Assembly: GCF_016278365.1 (NCBI RefSeq)
Contig: NZ_JADQBZ010000004.1
Span: forward strand, 237,723 to 286,541
DNA from: Methanolobus sp.
Lineage (GTDB): Archaea > Halobacteriota > Methanosarcinia > Methanosarcinales > Methanosarcinaceae
Length of the DNA stretch: 48,819 nt
Direction: 5' to 3'
Notes under the pieces: model-generated
What the model was told of the DNA's origin: nothing
What the model saw: only the letters and a program-made list of their open reading frames with translations
The model's database searches: none
Shown here: positions 44,032-48,819 of the stretch, in pieces
How positions within the stretch are numbered: the first letter of the stretch is position 1
Layout: every line of letters begins with the position of its first letter
Translations under genes and position numbers: made by a program

Positions 44032-44956
44032 AAACACTTTTGTATTCATCCTCCGGTATTTCTGCCCCTGCTGCGAGCCGGACCTGAAGATTGACTCCTC
44101 CCAGAGGGTCAGCCTGCATAATATAATCGTTTCCACTTTGCCGATATATTATTTTTGAGTTCGGAAGGATATAACCGATACTTCCGATTATCCTGTTATC
44201 CTCATAGAATACCTGTCTTGTTGAACCGGTGCCGGTAGTCTCTGTAAAGACAAATGTGTCACTCATGTTCTTCATATCCGTATATGTTGAATTAAAATCC
44301 GGTGGATGAGTGACTATCAATGTGGCAGTGGCGCTGTCCTCTTTTTCGATGTTTTTCTTTAAAAGGTTCAGGTATGTCTGTGCTGCTGCATCATTCACTC
44401 CGAAAATAACCATGATTCGCTCGATCATCACTTCATTGTCTGGCAGGTGCTCTGTCTCAAACTGCAGGAAGGACTGGTCTTGCCATGTCTCGTTATGTAA
44501 ATTGAGGATTGTAGCCTCACTTTCAAATCTTACTTCTATCGGTGTTCCTTCTGGAAAATAGTAGTTTAAGGAACTGACCCAGAAGCTATCTCCCAGGTAT
44601 GCCCTGACCTGAGAGACTCTGGGAGACCAGATCCCACTTGCCTCAAACAAATCAGAATCAATATACATGGGACCCTCAACTATGTATCCCGCTTGCCTTG
44701 CACTTGATATCATCTGATTGTAATCAATAGTGCCCAGATTCCGCCCCTCGCCATAATAAGATGCATTGTCAATGGATATCAGTGTAAAAGCAAAGGAAGC
44801 ATATATCACTCCTGCCAGGCCTGCCAGCAGGAATAAAGTGATATATCCTTTCTTTTGTAGTGCCACATCCTTTTTGTTCCACAGCCATAACATCAGCCCC
44901 ATGAATATAGCTCCCACTACTATTACGGATAGGCCAAACGCAGTGAACTCAACCAT
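43949..44956 (-). CDS. Two-helix membrane-anchored protein, unknown
   Basis: 335 residues. Two transmembrane helices lie at about 5-26 and 38-60, followed by a large soluble domain (about 65-335), presumably extracellular because Asn-x-Ser/Thr sequons occur there. That domain has no cysteines and no recognised motif; segments such as YNQMISSARQAGYIVEGPMY and SIGYILPNSKIIYRQSGNDY look well structured. I do not recognise the family. The 3' end overlaps the mscS gene by 83 bases in antisense. Confidence 0.8.
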   Translation of the reverse strand: MVEFTAFGLSVIVVGAIFMGLMLWLWNKKDVALQKKGYITLFLLAGLAGVIYASFAFTLISIDNASYYGEGRNLGTIDYNQMISSARQAGYIVEGPMYIDSDLFEASGIWSPRVSQVRAYLGDSFWVSSLNYYFPEGTPIEVRFESEATILNLHNETWQDQSFLQFETEHLPDNEVMIERIMVIFGVNDAAAQTYLNLLKKNIEKEDSATATLIVTHPPDFNSTYTDMKNMSDTFVFTETTGTGSTRQVFYEDNRIIGSIGYILPNSKIIYRQSGNDYIMQADPLGGVNLQVRLAAGAEIPEDEYKSVFREMFSDLGLNPEEVDHFDFEYSPSSW

Positions 44957-45076
44957 GTGTTCTCCAAAATTAGATTCCTAAAACCTTAGGTATCTTTGAT
45001 CATCATTAATTGAAGGATTGAAGGCAAGGAATCCAGTTCCGCACTGATACCAAAGACGAGCAATTGTTCAAGTTGC

Positions 45077-45151
45077 TTATTTCTTTCTTTTAAACAAGGC
45101 AGCTACAACTGATGAAGCGATGGCCATGATGGCTATTTTCTTGAGTCCCAT
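45077..45151 (-). CDS. 24-residue membrane-type small protein
   Basis: The frame MGLKKIAIMAIASSVVAALF then KRKK begins at ATG 45151 with a full GGAGG ribosome binding site ten bases upstream, and ends in TAA at 45077-45079. It has one hydrophobic helix flanked by Lys on both sides, typical of small membrane peptides. A promoter-like element and a leader hairpin lie upstream (45152-45255), which makes an accidental frame less likely. Function unknown; no known toxin or subunit is recognised. Confidence 0.6.
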   Translation of the reverse strand: MGLKKIAIMAIASSVVAALFKRKK

Positions 45152-45255
45152 GTTCAATAAACCTCCTATATTCTTTATCCAGGGGTATGCATATTGAGTT
45201 CTCCCACTCACTACCCCTGAATAACTAATCCCGATAAAACTCTATATAGTTTTAG
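45152..45255 (-). promoter_or_regulatory. Promoter and hairpin leader of the 24-residue gene
   Basis: On the minus strand a TATA box, CTATATAG, sits inside the palindrome AAAACT-CTATAT-AGTTTT (about 45237-45253). About 25 bases further the leader would begin with AGGGGTA (45218-45212), which pairs with TACCCCT (45187-45181) to form a 7-bp hairpin with a 24-nt loop. GGAGG and the ATG follow. The hairpin lies at the extreme 5' end of the predicted transcript. Confidence 0.5.
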
Positions 45256-45374
45256 GTAATATTCTTACTTAACAAAGAATCAGGGATATACTTTGAGGAA
45301 TGTGACGTATGCGACATGTCCTTATCTGCAGGGATGTTTGTAATAATGGTGCAAAGAACTAATGTCGGGATAAC

Positions 45375-46058
45375 ATGAAAATAAGTTATTTGCTTTTACT
45401 ATCTCTTGTAGCACTGTTTCTTGCAATTGCAGGTTTAAATCTCCAACATGAATACATTCCGGATATCACTGATAATAACACAGTTCCTGCATCATTAAGA
45501 TCTGTTCCGGATAACGGTCCCGCTAATCCGGAAGATAACTCCGGAGAACCCGGCTGGTGGCTTCATAAAGGGCACAGTTATGTATCAACCATTGCCAGGG
45601 AGCATGCAGGAAATGGATCATTGGATGCTGATGTAGATCTGGTGATCCTTCTGAATGGTCAGGATGAAAGTATCTTCCCGGGTCCTGAGCTTGTTTCAGG
45701 TTCGCAGGTCACGATAGAGTACTGCGTTACTAATACTGGTAATTCCGTATTTGATAATGTTATTATCTCAGACACGTTGTTCGGGGAAATTGGAGAATAT
45801 AAATCACTCGATGCGGGGGAAACCATCCGTTTCGTAAGCTCAGTCAGCGTTCAGGAAGGACAGTTCTCAAGCATCGGAAAAGTAGTTGCATTCAATGATA
45901 GTATCTCCCAGACATGTGATGATGAACACAGGCTACACTATTTCGGGATCAGAACCAATGAAGGTCCTGTTTCAGAGATACCAGAGTTTCCAACAATACT
46001 CTTTCCAGTGACGATGATAGTAGGAGCAGCATTCATATATGGAAGGAAGGTAGAATAA
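45375..46058 (+). CDS. PEF-CTERM surface protein with DUF11-like domain
   Basis: 227 residues. The N-terminal hydrophobic segment (about 3-22) is a signal or membrane helix. The middle (about 95-180) has VTIEYCVTNTGNSVFDNVII and SDTLFGEIGEYKSLDAGETI, the pattern of the DUF11/CARDB-type repeat found in archaeal and bacterial surface proteins. The end is a PEF-CTERM signal: EIPEFPTILFPVTMIVGAAF and YGRKVE. It should be processed by an archaeosortase and anchored at the surface, like the protein at 4193-4714. It is monocistronic with an AT-rich upstream region. Confidence 0.87.
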   Translation: MKISYLLLLSLVALFLAIAGLNLQHEYIPDITDNNTVPASLRSVPDNGPANPEDNSGEPGWWLHKGHSYVSTIAREHAGNGSLDADVDLVILLNGQDESIFPGPELVSGSQVTIEYCVTNTGNSVFDNVIISDTLFGEIGEYKSLDAGETIRFVSSVSVQEGQFSSIGKVVAFNDSISQTCDDEHRLHYFGIRTNEGPVSEIPEFPTILFPVTMIVGAAFIYGRKVE

Positions 46059-46130
46059 CAGGCAGGAGCTGCTTGATTCTACATCCGTTCAAGTGATGTG
46101 TATAATGTCCGGGATGCAGTAATTGATTAA

Positions 46131-46646
46131 TTACTCCTGCAACATGCTCCTGTAATTCTTTGCAAGCTCCACATACGAAGCAGCATTTTCTTCAATGTGT
46201 TCTTTTTCCCTGTCTGTTATCTGTCTTTTGAAATCGCCGGGAATACCCATAATGACACTTCTCTCAGCAAACACCTTACCGGGCGCTACCAGCGCATTAG
46301 CTCCAATAATGGAATAGTCCCCGATGACAGCGCCATTCAGGACAGTAGCGTTCATTCCGATTATTACATTGTTACCTATTCTGCAACCATGAAGGACCGC
46401 TCCATGACCTACTGTCACATTGTCTTTTATTTCCGTTATCATGGAAGGGTCAGTGTGGATGACCACATTATCCTGGATACTGGTCCTGTCACCGATGCTT
46501 ATCTTTCCCATGTCTCCCCTGATGACTGCATTGAACCATACACTCGAGAACTCTCCGATCTGCACATCCCCGATTATCTCTGCGGAATCTGTAATGAATG
46601 CCGTGCTGGAAATCAAGGGTATCTTAGTCATGAATTTCCGGATCAT
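46131..46646 (-). CDS. Gamma-class carbonic anhydrase-like hexapeptide-repeat protein
   Basis: 171 residues with AAGGAG eight bases before the ATG. The body is a left-handed beta helix of hexapeptide repeats (IGDVQIGEFSSVWFNAVIRG, VVIGDYSIIGANALVAPG-like). The three metal-ligand histidines are present in VVIHTD and VGHGAVLHGC. This is the CamH/YrdA-type gamma carbonic anhydrase family, shorter than Cam and lacking its acidic loop and signal peptide, so it is cytoplasmic. Activity is not proven for all members; some relatives are acyl-CoA-related. Methanosarcinales commonly carry CamH. Confidence 0.9.
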   Translation of the reverse strand: MIRKFMTKIPLISSTAFITDSAEIIGDVQIGEFSSVWFNAVIRGDMGKISIGDRTSIQDNVVIHTDPSMITEIKDNVTVGHGAVLHGCRIGNNVIIGMNATVLNGAVIGDYSIIGANALVAPGKVFAERSVIMGIPGDFKRQITDREKEHIEENAASYVELAKNYRSMLQE

Positions 46647-46921
46647 TTATTTAGCTCCTTACACTCATTTTGTTTAGAGCTATTTGACAGTGTTCCTTTT
46701 CAGGCTAAAGCCATAATCCCTGACAGTCTATGATTAAGTGTTGTCAGAATATTCAAAGCCTCATGATTTGAGACAAGCTCTTGAATTTAAGCACGGTTTA
46801 GATTAAATAAAAACGTGTGGTTATATCTTAAATGTCAGGATGAAGTTCCCGGGGGCACCCTAATGATCCTTATTAATGGGTGGGGAACAGGTGCATTTCC
46901 TGAACAGAGTGGGGTGAATAA

Positions 46922-47059
46922 TTGAAGCAGCTAAAAGAATGTCCTGAGTGTAAGGCACGCTTGCATGACACGGACAAAAATATGCAGCATTGTGAGACAT
47001 GTGGATATTGGACCCGGAAAGGGACGGCCAGACTGGATACGATAATGATATTTGCATAA
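46922..47059 (+). CDS. Mini zinc-ribbon protein 1 (45 residues)
   Basis: A TTG start with GGTGA about five bases upstream gives 45 residues. Two Cys pairs, CPEC near residue 7 and CETC near residue 24, define a zinc ribbon (KQLKECPECKARLHD and MQHCETCGYWTRKG). The C-terminus is TARLDTIMIFA, without a catalytic domain. It is followed nine bases later by a second mini zinc ribbon in the same direction, so the two are likely cotranscribed. Their closeness to the RimK-type ligase at 47259 recalls LysW-type carrier proteins, but the acidic LysW tail is missing. Confidence 0.6.
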   Translation: MKQLKECPECKARLHDTDKNMQHCETCGYWTRKGTARLDTIMIFA

Positions 47060-47068
47060 GGTGGGAAA

Positions 47069-47194
47069 GTGGAAGTACGAGAACGAAAATCTTGCTCTAA
47101 ATGTAAAAGGATCCTTCGGAGACAGATGCTTGGCATGAACCTGTTTTATTTCTGTCCCGGCTGCGGATACCATGTATCAGGTGATTTCCTTTAA
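47069..47194 (+). CDS. Mini zinc-ribbon protein 2 (41 residues)
   Basis: A GTG start with AGGTGG four to five bases upstream gives 41 residues. CSKC near residue 9 and CPGC near residue 29 form a zinc ribbon; between them lies a basic stretch (KRILRRQMLG). The protein ends HVSGDFL. It differs from zinc ribbon 1 outside the cysteines. Both genes are too short for normal gene callers and are convergent with the ATP-grasp gene, with 64 bases between stops. Function unknown. Confidence 0.6.
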   Translation: MEVRERKSCSKCKRILRRQMLGMNLFYFCPGCGYHVSGDFL

Positions 47195-47258
47195 GCAGTA
47201 CGCAGGAATATGTCCGGAAAACTTCTACTTTTTTAATTTATCTTCTTCTATAGTTGGC

Positions 47259-48170
47259 TCAGTCATCGAAAACTCCGAGTCTTATTTTAATGAAATTGTA
47301 TATCTCATCAGCTATGTCTATGTCGCAACAGCTCTCGATTCCCTGGAAGCCGGGCGAGGAATTTGCCTCACATACCCTGAAGTGGTTCCCATCAAATAGC
47401 AGGTCTATACCAGCTATATCCAGATTGAAGATGCGTGCGGTCTCGGTAGCAAGCCACTCTATTTCAGGCGTCATCCCGTAACTTTTGACGCGCCCTCCTG
47501 TTGAGAAGTTTGCCTTGAAGTTCCCGTTCATGGATGTCCTTTCTATACAGGCTATGGGCCGGCCCCCAAGAACAAAGACCCGAAGGTCCCTGCCTTTACT
47601 CGTCTGTATGAACTCCTGGAGTATTATATTCAGCTTAGGATCAGTTGAGTGTATCAAAGGCATCAGGTCGTTAAAACTTGCCTTGTTCTCCGAGAGATAT
47701 ACACCTTTCCCGCGGGATCCCGAAATAGTTTTTATGACAAGGGGAAATCCCAGGTATTTTTCCACAAGGTCCACATTTACAGGGTATTTAGCAAGCATGG
47801 TTTTTGGAACCGGAATATTACTCTGTGCAAGTATCTGCTGTGAATAGAGTTTGTCCTTGACAGTGTCTATGCTATGGGCTGAATTAAATGTGCGGACACC
47901 AAGCCTTTCAAGATGCCTGATGACCGCCATCCCGAAATATGTGGTCCCTGCTCCTGTACGTGGAAGCAGAAAATCCGGTAGCGATACTATCTCGCCATCG
48001 AGAAGTATGCTCTTCCGATCCTCTCTGGTAACAATAAGGTCTATCTGCTCTGGTCTTACAACCTGTATCTCTATGTTCCTTTTGTGTGCTGTTTCTATCA
48101 GGCGATGAATCTCATAAGCATCAGGCCACAGTTCTTTCTGGGCATATTTGTAAAGAATCCATCCCTTCAT
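47259..48170 (-). CDS. RimK-family ATP-grasp ligase
   Basis: 303 residues with AGAGGT about eight bases before the ATG. The N-terminal domain (about 1-105) has DFLLPRTGAGTTYFGMAVIRHL. The ATP-grasp core has FPLVIKTISGSRGKGVYLSE near residue 145, ILQEFIQTSKGRDLRVFVLG near 190, and the metal-binding AGIDLLFDGNHFRVCEANSSPGF near 255. Relatives in methanogens add glutamate to F420 (CofF) or tetrahydromethanopterin (MptN), or amino acids to LysW (LysX). The exact substrate cannot be chosen by eye. Coenzyme glutamylation is the more common role; the two adjacent mini zinc ribbons allow a carrier-protein role. Confidence 0.85.
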   Translation of the reverse strand: MKGWILYKYAQKELWPDAYEIHRLIETAHKRNIEIQVVRPEQIDLIVTREDRKSILLDGEIVSLPDFLLPRTGAGTTYFGMAVIRHLERLGVRTFNSAHSIDTVKDKLYSQQILAQSNIPVPKTMLAKYPVNVDLVEKYLGFPLVIKTISGSRGKGVYLSENKASFNDLMPLIHSTDPKLNIILQEFIQTSKGRDLRVFVLGGRPIACIERTSMNGNFKANFSTGGRVKSYGMTPEIEWLATETARIFNLDIAGIDLLFDGNHFRVCEANSSPGFQGIESCCDIDIADEIYNFIKIRLGVFDD

Positions 48171-48322
48171 CCCGATTAACCTCTACCGGATATTGCTATA
48201 CAATTGGCTTATTAGTATATAGAATATATCGTAAAATATCAGAACTGTCTGCACTTGAGACTTGATGGTCAGGGCTTTATAGCATCCGATCATTGCGCGG
48301 GACAGATCAGGCAGGTACCAAA

Positions 48323-48487
48323 ATGGAAATAGAAGATATGATTATTTGTACGATTGCTATTGGTGTGTTAGCCAGTTTTGTAATATATGCGTCAATAAGC
48401 CCCCTCCCATGCGGTCAGAGCCTGGTGGAGACTGTCACATTTGGAGGAATATTCGCCTACATGTTCAGTCAGGCTGGTCTTTTGTAA
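48323..48487 (+). CDS. Small membrane protein
   Basis: 54 residues from the ATG at 48323, with AGGT seven bases upstream; a longer frame begins at 48293. Two hydrophobic segments (MIICTIAIGVLASFVIYASI and TVTFGGIFAYMFSQAGLL) are separated by a short loop SPLPCGQSLVE containing one Cys. No family is recognised. The conserved-looking codon structure and ribosome binding site support a real gene, but the evidence is modest. Confidence 0.5.
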   Translation: MEIEDMIICTIAIGVLASFVIYASISPLPCGQSLVETVTFGGIFAYMFSQAGLL

Positions 48488-48819
48488 TATATTCCTCGCC
48501 ACACGGCAAGCAACGTATGTGGTCTCCTGAAAAGCCCTCTGCCTGTAATCGATGCGCTCGGTATCTGCAGCAATATGATTGGCATTTCTCTTTTTCAGAC
48601 ACTTGATACTAGTCTGCAATATATGCTGATTTGATCATGGGGGATGCCTTGCAATATTTTTGGTGCTACTGTTATTTCTTCTATCTCCTGAAACGTGCAC
48701 TGTATAAATGAGTTTTCTCATAATGATGATAATAATTATATTTAATAGTATAGATATATTTATATAGTATAATCAATTACTAGGATTTGCAGGTGCAATA
48801 CCTGCGACGCAGGAAACTG
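48488..48819. other. Right-edge intergenic region with promoter for a gene beyond the window
   Basis: No gene is seen in these 332 bases. From 48720 the sequence is almost pure A/T with several TATA-like elements, the best being TTTATATAG at 48759-48767. About 25 bases later GCAGGT (48789-48794) and ACCTGC (48800-48805) form a 6-bp hairpin with a 5-nt loop, followed by GACGCAGGAAACTG at the edge. The hairpin would lie at the 5' end of the transcript, so this may be a leader or the first bases of an RNA gene continuing to the right. Confidence 0.5.

Overview
The window comes from a methanogenic archaeon, most likely of the family Methanosarcinaceae (a Methanolobus, Methanococcoides or Methanomethylovorans type of organism; genus not decidable here). 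The evidence is an archaeal information-processing set (ribosomal L10e, aIF2-beta, RNA polymerase subunit L, exosome Csl4, Dph2), methanogen-specific genes (Sep-tRNA:Cys-tRNA synthase, F420 biosynthesis CofD), AT-rich TATA promoters, GGTGA/GGAGG ribosome binding sites and PEF-CTERM surface proteins. Most of the window is ordinary chromosomal backbone with short operons on both strands. There is no integrase, transposase, phage gene or intact CRISPR array.

Layout. 1-4.7 kb: two tandem paralogous secreted proteins made of a repeated Cys-to-Cys module and ending in Asn-x-Thr-rich repeat tails (the first runs off the left edge), then a PEF-CTERM protein, all on the minus strand. 5.2-8.0 kb: trpS-pheS operon. 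8.2-10.8 kb: a membrane protein and a KaiC ATPase/radical SAM pair. 11-12.1 kb: rpl10e and an aIF2-beta with a C-terminal TRAM domain. 12.3-15.3 kb: DUF1786 protein, MoaB-type protein, a KaiC-like protein with a broken P-loop, and a YhbY RNA-binding protein. 15.3-19.6 kb: DUF190 protein, a membrane-anchored protein with a thioredoxin-CcdA fusion, a fused double-domain Fluc/CrcB fluoride channel, moeA and moaD. 19.7-22.8 kb: tRNA-Pro, ABC-2 permease, UbiX, a probable LpdD-like prenyl-FMN chaperone and an HD phosphohydrolase. 22.9-31.8 kb: plus-strand housekeeping run (cofD, membrane protein, ChlI/ChlD-type chelatase pair, hpt, dph2, METTL5-like methyltransferase, csl4, rpoL, pscS). 31.9-34.2 kb: MscS channel, tRNA-Gly, lipoprotein and a decayed cas1 remnant. 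34.3-37.9 kb: regulator-secreted protein-ABC transporter operon. 38-42.6 kb: Cys-cluster protein, two four-CBS proteins, a seven-bladed propeller surface protein and a family 6 DNA glycosylase. 42.6-48.8 kb: candidate structured RNA, second MscS paralogue, unknown membrane protein, a 24-residue small protein, a second PEF-CTERM protein, a gamma carbonic anhydrase-like protein, two mini zinc ribbons facing a RimK-type ATP-grasp ligase, and a promoter with a hairpin at the right edge.

The observations most worth checking are: the Fluc fusion, whose extra linker helix would invert the second half; the glycosylation-sequon minisatellite in the surface proteins; the cas1 relic, with stop, frameshifts and loss of a probable catalytic Asp; the 24-residue small protein with a hairpin leader; the inverted-repeat RNA candidate at 42.79-42.86 kb; and the two mini zinc ribbons next to an ATP-grasp ligase. 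All functional statements rest on reading motifs by eye; no database search was run.
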